From assembly GCF_021341665.1 (NCBI RefSeq), contig NZ_JAJTTH010000003.1:558001-622000 (forward strand): 64,000 bases of DNA. The letters run 5' to 3'. The first letter of the stretch is position 1; each line of letters opens with the position of its first letter. Below, piece after piece: positions 54,211-62,257 of the stretch. The position numbers and the translations under genes are program-made. The notes beneath the pieces were generated by a model. It worked only from the letters and a program-made list of their open reading frames with translations, was not told where the DNA came from and searched no databases. Origin of the DNA: Pseudomonas sp. Au-Pse12 (lineage in GTDB: Bacteria; Pseudomonadota; Gammaproteobacteria; Pseudomonadales; Pseudomonadaceae).

Positions 54211-54316
54211 GGGGCAACCTTTGTGAACCGCAGTGGTGGCTGAGTGCGGCGAGTATAAACCGCTAATTCGCCCGGCCAATGGACCGGGCCGGGCAAACTC
54301 GGTTCCGTCTTTGGTT

Positions 54317-55309
54317 TCAGCTTATGTCCTGGGCTTTCCACCAGGCGCAGAACTCATCCAGGGCAGCCCACAGGCTGACCTTGGGCTCATAACCCAGATA
54401 ATGCCGGGCGCGGCTGATATCCAGGGTGAAGTTCTTGTTCATGACCTGCATTCCCAGGCGCGAAAGGGTCGGCTCCGGGCGCCCGGGCCAGAGTTTGCAG
54501 AAGCCCTCGTTGAGTGCCGCGACGCTGTAGGCCAGGCCAAAGGAGCGGTAACGGGTGACTTGCGGCACCTGCATCTGGCGCATCACGTAATTGACCACGT
54601 CCCACAGCGGCACCGGCGCCCCGTTGCTGATGTTGTAGACCTTGCCCAGGGCCGAACCGCTGGCGTGCAAGCTGCTGAACAGGGCGTCGTTGAGGTTGTG
54701 CACACTGGTGAAGTCGACCTTGTTCAAGCCGTTGCCGACAATCGCCAGGCGTCCCTTGCGTTGCATCTTCAGCAGCCGCGGGAAGATGCTCATGTCGCCG
54801 GCGCCGGTGACGAAACGCGGACGCAGGGCAATCACTTCAAGGCCGAATTCCTGGGCGCCGAAGACCTTCTGTTCGGCCAGGTACTTGGTGGCCGCATACG
54901 GGTGCTTGAAGCGCTTGGGCACCTGTTCCTCGGTCAGCCCCAGGTGATCGCGGCCATCGAAATAGATCGACGGCGAGGACAGATGCACCAGGCGTTGAAC
55001 CCGTTGCTTGAGGCAGGCTTCGACCACATTTTCGGTGACCAGCACATTGCCCTGATGGAAATCCTGATAGCGCCCCCACAACCCCACGGCCCCGGCGCAA
55101 TGCACCACGGTATCGACATCGCGGCACAGCTCGCGCACCAGGTCGGCATCGCTCAGGTCGCCCTGGATGAACTCGGCGCCACGGCGCACCAGATGCTCCA
55201 CGGCTTGCGCGCGACGGCCATTGACCCGCACATCCAGGCCCTGCTCAAGGGCAAAGCGGGCGAAGCGCCCGCCGATGAAGCCGCTTGCGCCGGTAACCAG
55301 AATCTTCAT
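54317..55309 (-). CDS. NAD-dependent epimerase/dehydratase (extended SDR)
   Basis: A protein of 330 residues with the N-terminal nucleotide motif ILVTGASGFIGGRFARFAL and the catalytic pair Tyr-x-x-x-Lys (HPYAATKYLAEQKVFG). It has the 3-beta-HSD-like features SSPSIYFDGRDHL and RPRFVTGAGDMSIFPRLL. Enzymes of this type act on nucleotide sugars, sterols or 2-alkyl-3-oxo acids; the subgroup is not certain. It starts with ATG at 55309, is followed by the coiled-coil protein gene on the same strand, and the two form a probable transcript. Confidence 0.88.
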   Translation of the reverse strand: MKILVTGASGFIGGRFARFALEQGLDVRVNGRRAQAVEHLVRRGAEFIQGDLSDADLVRELCRDVDTVVHCAGAVGLWGRYQDFHQGNVLVTENVVEACLKQRVQRLVHLSSPSIYFDGRDHLGLTEEQVPKRFKHPYAATKYLAEQKVFGAQEFGLEVIALRPRFVTGAGDMSIFPRLLKMQRKGRLAIVGNGLNKVDFTSVHNLNDALFSSLHASGSALGKVYNISNGAPVPLWDVVNYVMRQMQVPQVTRYRSFGLAYSVAALNEGFCKLWPGRPEPTLSRLGMQVMNKNFTLDISRARHYLGYEPKVSLWAALDEFCAWWKAQDIS

Positions 55310-55347
55310 GAAATATTCCTAAGAAAGCAGTGACGAGCTACGCGCTA

Positions 55348-55395
55348 CAAGCTGCAAGTTAAAAATCAGTGCGCAAGCTGTCGACTTGCAGCTTG
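55348..55395. repeat. Intergenic inverted repeat (CAAGCTGCAAGT type)
   Basis: CAAGCTGCAAGT at 55348-55359 pairs perfectly with ACTTGCAGCTTG at 55384-55395 (12 bp, 24-nt loop). It lies between argP and the epimerase gene and is similar in composition to the repeat block at 36364-36443. It may act as the end of argP mRNA. Confidence 0.7.
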
Positions 55396-55406
55396 TCGCT
55401 TGACGC

Positions 55407-56306
55407 TTATGGCTGCTCCCAGGGCACCAGCCATTGTGCCGATAAACGGGCCAGGTGCTCGGTCAGCATGCCCAGCAATTGCCCACCATTGCGCCAATGA
55501 TGCCAGTACAGCGGTACATCGATGGGTTTATCCGGCAAAAGCTCCCGCAGCACGCCACGCTGCATTTGCTCGCGAACCTGCAACTCGGGCACCAGCCCCC
55601 ATCCCAAGCCGGCTTCAGTCAGGCGGATGAAACCTTCCGAAGACGGGCACAGATGATGCTCGAAAGCACCGTCGACGCCCAGGGACGCCAGGTAGCGATG
55701 CTGCAGGAAATCGTCGGGGCCGAAGACCAGCGCCGGCGTGCGCGGCAACTGTTCGGCACGCACACCCTGGGGGAAATGCCGGGCGATGAACGCCGGGCTG
55801 GCCAGGGCCCGATAACGCATGGCCCCCAGCAACAGGCTGCGCGCACCGGCCACCGGGCGCTCGCTGGCGCAGACGCACGCGGCCACTTCCCCGGCGCGCA
55901 TGCGCTTGAGGCCGACGGTCTGGTCTTCCACCACCAGGTCCAGAAGCAAATGGTGCTCGGCACAAAAGTCGCCCACCGCCTCGGCCCACCAGGTGGCCAG
56001 GCTGTCGGCGTTGAGGGCGATGCGCAAACGCTCCGGCAGGCCTTCCTCGTCCAGCGCCGGCACCAGGCTTTGCAAGTCACGCTCCAGCAGGCGCACTTGC
56101 TGCACATGGTTGAGCAGGCGCCGGCCGATTTCCGTGGGCGCCGGTGGCGTCACCCGCACCAGGACGGGCTGGCCGATCCGGGCCTCCAGCAGTTTGATGC
56201 GCTGGGAAATCGCCGACTGCGACAAACCCAACACCTGGGCCGCACGTTCGAACCCTGCCTGTTCGATCACCGCGGCCAGCGCCGAAAGCAATTTGTAGTC
56301 GAACAT
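55407..56306 (-). CDS. argP: LysR-family regulator of arginine/lysine export
   Basis: The 299-residue regulator matches E. coli ArgP/IciA (297). It starts MFDYKLLSALAAVIEQAGFERAAQVLGLSQSAISQRIKLLEARIGQPVLVR, the ArgP HTH, and has a ligand-binding domain with NADSLATWWAEAVGDF. It activates argO, which lies downstream of the divergent ACT gene. The start is 56306; an upstream extension to 56405 is not conserved. In P. aeruginosa the orthologue PA4363 has the same neighbours. A terminator-like inverted repeat follows at 55348-55395. Confidence 0.93.
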   Translation of the reverse strand: MFDYKLLSALAAVIEQAGFERAAQVLGLSQSAISQRIKLLEARIGQPVLVRVTPPAPTEIGRRLLNHVQQVRLLERDLQSLVPALDEEGLPERLRIALNADSLATWWAEAVGDFCAEHHLLLDLVVEDQTVGLKRMRAGEVAACVCASERPVAGARSLLLGAMRYRALASPAFIARHFPQGVRAEQLPRTPALVFGPDDFLQHRYLASLGVDGAFEHHLCPSSEGFIRLTEAGLGWGLVPELQVREQMQRGVLRELLPDKPIDVPLYWHHWRNGGQLLGMLTEHLARLSAQWLVPWEQP

Positions 56307-56416
56307 CAGTTTCCCTAATGAGTGATCAGCACTATTGGTTTTTCTTATACAGCCTGGAACCGGAAAATAGCCAGCGTAAAGCCTCTGCAACGCCTCTTCG
56401 CTCAAGGATTCTATTC

Positions 56417-56821
56417 ATGGCCGGTGAAACCTCCCTCGCTACCCTGCTGCGCAGCATGAGCCCGCAGCTCAACGACGGCGAGTACGTCTTCTGCTCTATC
56501 AAGGACCGCGGCCAGCTGCAGGACTGCGAAGTGCTGGGCAGCTTTCACGAACGCGAAGGCCTGACCGTGATCATCACCCGCCAACAGGCCGAGCGCCTGG
56601 GCCTGGACTTCGACTATGTCGCCGCCTGGATCACCCTCAACGTGCATTCGGCGCTGCACGCCGTAGGCCTGACCGCCGCCTTCGCCGGCGCCCTGGGCCA
56701 GGCCGGGATCAGTTGCAACGTGATCGCCGGCTACTACCACGACCACCTGTTTGTCGGCCAGGCGGATGCCGGGCGGGCCATGCAGGTGCTGCAACGACTG
56801 GCCGCTGGCGAGGAGCAGTAA
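56417..56821 (+). CDS. ACT-domain protein (PF10000-type), probable partner of ArgO
   Basis: The product of 134 residues has tandem ACT-like folds. The first spans residues 20-70 (NDGEYVFCSIKDRGQLQDCEVLGSFHEREGLTVIITRQQAERLGLD) and the second 75-130 (AAWITLNVHSALHAVGLTAAFAGALGQAGISCNVIAGYYHDHLFVGQADAGRAMQVLQ). ACT domains bind amino acids, so it probably senses arginine or lysine. It is two bases upstream of argO, with which it must be cotranscribed, and divergent from argP. AAGGA precedes the start by eight to nine bases; the frame is open from 56318 but that is leader. Confidence 0.87.
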   Translation: MAGETSLATLLRSMSPQLNDGEYVFCSIKDRGQLQDCEVLGSFHEREGLTVIITRQQAERLGLDFDYVAAWITLNVHSALHAVGLTAAFAGALGQAGISCNVIAGYYHDHLFVGQADAGRAMQVLQRLAAGEEQ

Positions 56822-56823
56822 TC

Positions 56824-57426
56824 ATGTGGCAAAGCTATGTAAACGGCCTGTTGGTGGCCGCCGGCCTGATCATGGCCATTGGCACTCAGAACGCTTTCGT
56901 CCTGGCGCAGAGCCTGCGTCGCGAACACCACCTGCCGGTGGCGGCGCTGTGCGTGACCTGCGATGCGCTGCTGGTGGCGGCGGGCGTGTTCGGCCTGGCC
57001 ACTGTGCTCACCCAGAGCCCGATGCTGCTGGCGGTAGCACGCTGGGGCGGCGCGGCATTCCTGATCTGGTACGGCGCCCAGGCCTTGCTCCGGGCCTGCT
57101 CGAAACAGAGCCTGCAACAAGGCGAAGGACAGACCGTGCGCTCGCTGCGCGCGGTCATGCTCAGCGCCCTGGCGGTGACCCTGCTCAACCCCCATGTGTA
57201 CCTGGACACCGTGCTGCTGATCGGCTCGCTGGGGGCCCAGCAGACTGAACCGGGTGCCTATGTGGTCGGCGCTGCGAGCGCTTCGCTGCTGTGGTTCTTC
57301 ACCCTGGCCCTGGGCGCCGCCTGGCTGGCTCCGTGGCTCGCCCGACCGAGCACCTGGAGGATTCTCGACCTGCTGGTGGCACTGATGATGTTCAGCGTGG
57401 CGTTCCAGCTGATCAGCGCTGCGTGA
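56824..57426 (+). CDS. argO: LysE/ArgO-family basic amino-acid exporter
   Basis: A 200-residue protein with six TM helices: GLLVAAGLIMAIGTQNAFVLAQSLRREH, VAALCVTCDALLVAAGVFGLATVL, WGGAAFLIWYGAQALLRA, AVTLLNPHVYLDTVLLIGSLG, VVGAASASLLWFFTLALGAAWLAPWL and a last one near residue 185. The TQNAF and LNPHVYLDT signatures are those of LysE. It exports arginine or lysine. GAGGAG stands 8-9 bases before the start, overlapping the end of the ACT gene. ArgP, encoded divergently, should activate it. Confidence 0.93.
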   Translation: MWQSYVNGLLVAAGLIMAIGTQNAFVLAQSLRREHHLPVAALCVTCDALLVAAGVFGLATVLTQSPMLLAVARWGGAAFLIWYGAQALLRACSKQSLQQGEGQTVRSLRAVMLSALAVTLLNPHVYLDTVLLIGSLGAQQTEPGAYVVGAASASLLWFFTLALGAAWLAPWLARPSTWRILDLLVALMMFSVAFQLISAA

Positions 57427-57492
57427 CTTATTCCAAAAGGCTCTGGAACCTCTATCCCACACAGTTGTTGCGTGGTTAAGCCGCACCCCCGG

Positions 57493-57501
57493 TGCTATGA
57501 T
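57493..57501 (+). promoter_or_regulatory. Candidate extended -10 promoter of sodB
   Basis: TGCTATGAT is an extended -10 element (TGn plus TATGAT) 102 bases before the sodB start. A matching -35 box is poor, as is common with extended -10 promoters. Confidence 0.4.
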
Positions 57502-57602
57502 CCGAACCCTGCGCCGCAAAGAGTACAAACTCCCCGGCGCTTGTCTGGCCGCCCGTGATCGGCCTTGCGCTCACCGCAACTGACCTGATTAGGAGAATCA
57601 TC

Positions 57603-58199
57603 ATGGCTTTCGAATTGCCGCCGCTGCCTTATGCACACGACGCCCTGCAGCCGCACATTTCCAAGGAAACCCTGGAATACCACCACGACAAGCACCACAA
57701 CACCTATGTCGTGAACCTGAACAACCTGGTGCCAGGCACCGAGTTCGAAGGCAAGACTCTGGAAGAGATCGTCAAAACCTCTTCGGGCGGCATCTTCAAC
57801 AACGCAGCCCAGGTCTGGAACCACACTTTCTACTGGAACTGCCTGGCGCCAAACGCCGGCGGCCAACCTACCGGCGCCCTGGCTGAAGCCATCAACGCTG
57901 CGTTCGGTTCGTTCGACAAGTTCAAAGAAGAATTCACCAAGACTTCGGTTGGCACCTTCGGTTCCGGCTGGGGCTGGCTGGTGAAAAAGGCTGACGGTTC
58001 CCTGGCCCTGGCCAGCACCATCGGCGCCGGCAACCCGCTGACCAGCGGCGACACTCCGCTGCTGACCTGCGACGTCTGGGAACACGCCTACTACATCGAC
58101 TACCGCAACGTTCGTCCTAAGTACGTCGAAGCGTTCTGGAACCTGGTCAACTGGAAATTCGTGGCTGAGCAGTTCGAAGGCAAGAACTTCGTCGCTTAA
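57603..58199 (+). CDS. sodB: Superoxide dismutase (Fe type)
   Basis: The 198-residue cytosolic enzyme converts superoxide to peroxide and oxygen. Metal ligands are at His27 ([10 protein letters not shown]), His74 (NHTFYW), Asp157 and His161 ([11 protein letters not shown]). The Fe-type features [17 protein letters not shown] and [10 protein letters not shown] are present. The start has AGGAG eight bases upstream. A strong terminator follows, and bifA comes next as in P. aeruginosa (PA4366-PA4367). Confidence 0.97.
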   Translation: MAFELPPLPYAHDALQPHISKETLEYHHDKHHNTYVVNLNNLVPGTEFEGKTLEEIVKTSSGGIFNNAAQVWNHTFYWNCLAPNAGGQPTGALAEAINAAFGSFDKFKEEFTKTSVGTFGSGWGWLVKKADGSLALASTIGAGNPLTSGDTPLLTCDVWEHAYYIDYRNVRPKYVEAFWNLVNWKFVAEQFEGKNFVA

Positions 58200-58214
58200 G
58201 TCCGTTTGCAGTGC

Positions 58215-58243
58215 AAAAAACCCGGCCTGGCCGGGTTTTTTTT
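58215..58243 (+). terminator. Rho-independent terminator of sodB
   Basis: A stem AAAAAACCCGGC / GCCGGGTTTTTT with a 3-nt loop and a run of eight T residues, 16 bases after the stop. Confidence 0.95.
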
Positions 58244-58430
58244 GCCTCGGACAAAGCTGGCATCTTGTCCCGCCCCACCGAGGCGCTAAGATTCATCTGA
58301 TGTAAAAAACAACGCCACCCCTCAAGTTGCACGGCGTCGCTACCGACACACTATCCACAGCACGAGCAATCCTGATTCTGATCACCCGGGCCTGGCCCGC
58401 AGACGTCCTGTACTCGGCATTAATGTCGCT

Positions 58431-58459
58431 TTGACTGCCATCACGGGATTGCCAATACT
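58431..58459 (+). promoter_or_regulatory. Sigma-70 promoter of bifA
   Basis: TTGACT and AATACT are separated by 17 bases, 5/6 and 4/6 matches to consensus. The predicted start is near 58466, giving a leader of about 37 bases. Confidence 0.6.
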
Positions 58460-58502
58460 CATGGCAACTTGACGCTACACGCACGGAACAAGGAATAGCC
58501 CT

Positions 58503-60554
58503 TTGAAGCTGGAACTCAAAAACAGCTTGTCGGTGAAGTTGCTCCGGGTTGTGCTGCTGTCGGCACTCATAGTGGGCGTAGTCCTGAGCTGCGCCCAGAT
58601 CGTCTTCGATGCCTACAAGACTCGGCAGGCGGTAGCTAACGATGCCCAGCGCATTCTCGACATGTTTCGCGACCCATCGACACAGGCGGTCTACAGCCTG
58701 GATCGGGAAATGGGCATGCAAGTGATTGAAGGCCTGTTCCAGGATGACGCCGTGCGCATGGCCTCCATCGGCCACCCGAACGAGACCATGCTGGCGGAAA
58801 AATCCCGCGACCTGCAGAAGTCCTCCAGCCGCTGGCTGACCGACCTGATCCTGGGCCAGGAACGCACCTTTACCACGCAACTGGTGGGCCGCGGCCCCTA
58901 CAGCGAATACTACGGCGACCTGAGCATCACCCTCGACACCGCGACCTACGGCCAGGGCTTCATTGTCAGTTCGGTGATCATCTTCATTTCCGGAGTCCTG
59001 CGGGCCCTGGCCATGGGCCTGGTGCTGTACCTGGTCTATCACTGGCTGCTGACCAAGCCGCTGTCGCGCATCATCGAGCACCTGACCAACATCAATCCCG
59101 ACCGCCCCAGCGAACACCAGCTGCCCCTGCTCAAGGGCCACGAAAAGAATGAGCTGGGGATCTGGATCAACACCGCCAATCAGTTGCTCGCGTCTATCGA
59201 GCGCAATACCCATTTGCGCCATGAAGCGGAAAACAGTCTGTTGCGCATGGCCCAGTACGACTTTCTCACCGGCCTGCCCAACCGCCAGCAGTTGCAGCAG
59301 CAACTGGACAAGATCCTGGTGGACGCCGGGCGCCTGCAACGCCGGGTCGCGGTGCTGTGTGTCGGGCTGGATGATTTCAAGGGCATCAACGAACAGTTCA
59401 GCTACCAGACCGGCGACCAGCTGCTGCTGGCCCTGGCCGATCGCCTGCGCGGCCACAGCGGCAGGCTGGGTGCGCTGGCACGCCTTGGGGGCGATCAGTT
59501 CGCCCTGGTCCAGGCCGATATCGAACAGCCTTATGAAGCAGCGGAGCTGGCCCAGAGCATTCTCGATGACCTGGAAGCCACCTTCGCCCTCGATCACCAG
59601 GAAATCCGCCTGCGCGCCACCATCGGCATCACCCTGTTCCCGGAAGACGGCGACAGCACGGAAAAGCTCCTGCAGAAAGCCGAACAGACCATGACCCTGG
59701 CCAAGAGCCGGTCACGCAACCGCTATCAGTTCTACATCGCCAGCGTCGACAGCGAGATGCGCCGGCGCCGGGAGCTGGAAAAGGACCTGCGTGAAGCCCT
59801 GGCCCGGGAGCAGTTCTTCCTCGTCTATCAACCGCAGATCAGCTATCGCGATCATCGGGTGGTGGGGGTCGAGGCCCTGATCCGCTGGCAGCACCCCGAG
59901 CACGGCCTGGTGCCGCCGGACCTGTTCATTCCCCTGGCGGAGCAGAACGGCACCATCATCGCCATCGGCGAGTGGGTGCTGGACCAGGCCTGCCGCCAAC
60001 TGCGCGAATGGCATGACATGGGCTTCAGCGAGCTGCGCATGGCCGTCAACCTGTCCACGGTGCAACTGCACCACGCGGAACTGCCACGGGTGGTCAACAA
60101 CCTGTTGCAGATCTACCGCCTGCCGCCGCGCAGCCTGGAACTGGAAGTCACTGAAACCGGCCTGATGGAAGACATCAGCACCGCCGCCCAGCACCTGCTG
60201 AGCCTGCGTCGCTCCGGCGCGCTGATTGCCATCGACGACTTCGGCACCGGCTATTCGTCACTGAGCTACCTGAAAAGCCTGCCCCTGGACAAGATCAAGA
60301 TCGACAAGAGCTTCGTCCAGGACCTGCTGGATGACGACGACGATGCCACCATCGTGCGGGCGATCATCCAGCTGGGTAAGAGCCTGGGCATGCAGGTGAT
60401 TGCCGAAGGCGTGGAAACCGCCGAGCAAGAGACCTACATCATTGCCGAAGGCTGCCATGAAGGTCAGGGCTACTACTACAGCAAACCCCTGCCCGCACGG
60501 GAGCTGGGGGCCTACCTGAAACAGGCCCAGCGCAGCAACGCGGCCATCCTCTGA
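58503..60554 (+). CDS. bifA: Cyclic-di-GMP phosphodiesterase BifA (degenerate GGDEF plus EAL)
   Basis: The 683-residue inner-membrane protein has TM1 (about 12-32), a periplasmic loop of about 120 residues, TM2 (about 152-182), a HAMP-like linker, a GGDEF domain and an EAL domain. The GGDEF active site is GGDQF (residues 329-333), the change known from P. aeruginosa BifA, and is not expected to make c-di-GMP. The EAL domain is complete: EALIRW (457-462), and the loop-6 DDFGTGYSSLSYLKSLPLDKIKIDKSFV. BifA breaks down c-di-GMP, lowers Pel/Psl-type biofilm and promotes swarming. The start is a TTG at 58503, with AAGGA 9 bases upstream. Confidence 0.94.
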   Translation: MKLELKNSLSVKLLRVVLLSALIVGVVLSCAQIVFDAYKTRQAVANDAQRILDMFRDPSTQAVYSLDREMGMQVIEGLFQDDAVRMASIGHPNETMLAEKSRDLQKSSSRWLTDLILGQERTFTTQLVGRGPYSEYYGDLSITLDTATYGQGFIVSSVIIFISGVLRALAMGLVLYLVYHWLLTKPLSRIIEHLTNINPDRPSEHQLPLLKGHEKNELGIWINTANQLLASIERNTHLRHEAENSLLRMAQYDFLTGLPNRQQLQQQLDKILVDAGRLQRRVAVLCVGLDDFKGINEQFSYQTGDQLLLALADRLRGHSGRLGALARLGGDQFALVQADIEQPYEAAELAQSILDDLEATFALDHQEIRLRATIGITLFPEDGDSTEKLLQKAEQTMTLAKSRSRNRYQFYIASVDSEMRRRRELEKDLREALAREQFFLVYQPQISYRDHRVVGVEALIRWQHPEHGLVPPDLFIPLAEQNGTIIAIGEWVLDQACRQLREWHDMGFSELRMAVNLSTVQLHHAELPRVVNNLLQIYRLPPRSLELEVTETGLMEDISTAAQHLLSLRRSGALIAIDDFGTGYSSLSYLKSLPLDKIKIDKSFVQDLLDDDDDATIVRAIIQLGKSLGMQVIAEGVETAEQETYIIAEGCHEGQGYYYSKPLPARELGAYLKQAQRSNAAIL

Positions 60555-60632
60555 GCAAGGCATCGCGCTGGCAAGCTTGACCCAGCGCAATCCCCTGCTG
60601 AATAAGAAATATTTACAAGCGCAGCCCTTTAC

Positions 60633-60659
60633 ACATAATGCAAATCTTTCGCATTATGT
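60633..60659 (+). promoter_or_regulatory. Perfect 9-9-9 inverted repeat in the icmP promoter region
   Basis: ACATAATGC and GCATTATGT form a perfect 9-bp dyad with a 9-base spacer, 57 bases before the icmP start. The AT-rich ATAAT / ATTAT arms resemble Fur-type iron boxes, suggesting iron-dependent control; this is inference. Confidence 0.5.
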
Positions 60660-60716
60660 CGCAGTTTTTGCGCGCCCTCGCGCCGTCCACCCCCCTCTCG
60701 AAGCAGGATGTTCGCC

Positions 60717-62057
60717 ATGATTCGTATGCCTCTGGCTACCGCCAGTCTGTTGGCCATCGCTATTTCCCTCGCCGGCTGTGGCGAAGGCAAAAACGACAAG
60801 GCTGCCGCCCAAGCACCGACCCCGGCCACCAGCACTGCCACCCCAGCGGCCGATGCTGCCGGCAAGGTCGACGAAGCAGCCGCCAAGGCTGTCGTCGCCC
60901 ACTACGCCGACATGGTGTTCGCGGTCTACAGCGATGCCGAATCCACCGCGAAAACCCTGCAAACCGCTGTCGATGCGTTCCTCGCCAAACCCAACGACGA
61001 AACCCTGAAAGCCGCCAAGGCCGCCTGGGTCGCCGCTCGCGTGCCTTACCTGCAGAGCGAAGTGTTCCGCTTCGGCAACACCATCATCGATGACTGGGAA
61101 GGTCAGGTGAACGCCTGGCCACTGGACGAAGGCCTGATCGACTACGTCGACAAGAGCTATGAACACGCACTGGGCAACCCGGGCGCCACCGCCAACATCA
61201 TCGCCAATACCGAGATCCAGATCGGCGAAGACAAGGTCGACGTGAAAGACATCACCCCGGAAAAACTCGCCAGCCTGAACGAGCTGGGCGGTGCCGAGGC
61301 CAACGTCGCCACCGGCTACCACGCCATCGAATTCCTGCTCTGGGGCCAGGACCTCAACGGCACCGGCCCGGGTGCCGGCGCCCGCCCGGCTTCCGACTAC
61401 CTGGAAGGTACCGGCGCCACCGGCGGCCACAACGATCGCCGCCGCGCCTACCTGAAGGCCGTGACCCAACTGCTGGTCAACGACCTGGAAGAAATGGTCG
61501 GCAACTGGAAGCCGGACGTCGCCGACAACTACCGCGCCACCCTCGAAGCCGAACCGGCCGAGACCGGCCTGCGCAAGATGCTGTTCGGCATGGGCAGCCT
61601 GTCTCTGGGCGAACTGGCGGGCGAGCGGATGAAGGTGTCCCTGGAAGCCAACTCTCCTGAAGACGAGCAGGACTGCTTCAGCGACAACACCCACAACTCG
61701 CACTTCTACGACGCCAAGGGCATCCGCAACGTCTACCTGGGCGAATACACCCGTGTCGACGGCAGCAAGATGACCGGCGCCAGCCTGTCGTCCCTGGTGG
61801 CCAAGGCCGACCCGGCAGCCGACGCGGCCTTGAAGGCCGACCTGGCGGCCACCGAAGCCAAGATCCAGGTCATGGTCGACCACGCCAACAAGGGTGAGCA
61901 CTACGACCAACTGATCGCTGCGGGCAACGAGTCCGGCAACCAGATCGTGCGCGACGCCATCGCTGCCCTGGTCAAGCAGACCGGTTCGATCGAACAGGCC
62001 GCCGGCAAGCTGGGCATCAGCGACCTGAACCCGGACAATGCCGATCACGAATTCTGA
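60717..62057 (+). CDS. icmP: Imelysin-family lipoprotein (IcmP-like)
   Basis: The 446-residue protein has a lipoprotein signal (lipobox SLAGC, Cys near residue 21) and an imelysin domain from about residue 60. It includes the HxxE motif (GYHAIEFLLWGQD) and the GxHxxE-like region typical of the family; IcmP of P. aeruginosa (PA4370) was described as an insulin-cleaving metalloproteinase, though family members are mainly iron-uptake proteins. A di-haem oxidoreductase-like lipoprotein and a second imelysin follow. The ATG at 60717 has AGGA eight bases before it; an ATG three codons earlier overlaps that site. Confidence 0.9.
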   Translation: MIRMPLATASLLAIAISLAGCGEGKNDKAAAQAPTPATSTATPAADAAGKVDEAAAKAVVAHYADMVFAVYSDAESTAKTLQTAVDAFLAKPNDETLKAAKAAWVAARVPYLQSEVFRFGNTIIDDWEGQVNAWPLDEGLIDYVDKSYEHALGNPGATANIIANTEIQIGEDKVDVKDITPEKLASLNELGGAEANVATGYHAIEFLLWGQDLNGTGPGAGARPASDYLEGTGATGGHNDRRRAYLKAVTQLLVNDLEEMVGNWKPDVADNYRATLEAEPAETGLRKMLFGMGSLSLGELAGERMKVSLEANSPEDEQDCFSDNTHNSHFYDAKGIRNVYLGEYTRVDGSKMTGASLSSLVAKADPAADAALKADLAATEAKIQVMVDHANKGEHYDQLIAAGNESGNQIVRDAIAALVKQTGSIEQAAGKLGISDLNPDNADHEF

Positions 62058-62076
62058 TCAGCAAGACGCCAGGCGA

Positions 62077-62105
62077 AAAGGCGACCTTCGGGTCGCCTTT
62101 TTTCT
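62077..62105 (+). terminator. Rho-independent terminator of icmP
   Basis: A stem of AAAAGGCGAC / GTCGCCTTTT with a short loop and T run, 20 bases after the stop. It suggests that icmP ends its own transcript, with possible partial read-through to the next gene. Confidence 0.9.
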
Positions 62106-62257
62106 GCCCGCCAACGTCGCATGCGAAACCTGCGACGCCGGCAGCAACACCTCGGCAAGCTTGTCCTGAGTCAAACCAAACGATAATTCCTCTTATTCAA
62201 TCCTGGCCGCCCTGTTAGACTTTGCGCCCTTGTTTTGCTCGTCTTGCAGGATGTCCA

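Larger units (their letters stand above)
58200..58502. other. Intergenic region between sodB and bifA
   Basis: These 303 bases hold the sodB terminator (58215-58243) and the bifA promoter (58431-58459). Between them no ORF or notable repeat is seen. Confidence 0.5.

Noticed and set aside
54276..54300. GC palindrome GCCCGGCC / GGCCGGGC as terminator of the epimerase gene
   Set aside because: The stem is good, but no T run follows on the minus strand, so it was not listed as a terminator.
60566..60590. GCGCTGG / CCAGCGC palindrome after bifA as terminator
   Set aside because: No T run follows and the stem is short; it could be chance in GC-rich DNA.
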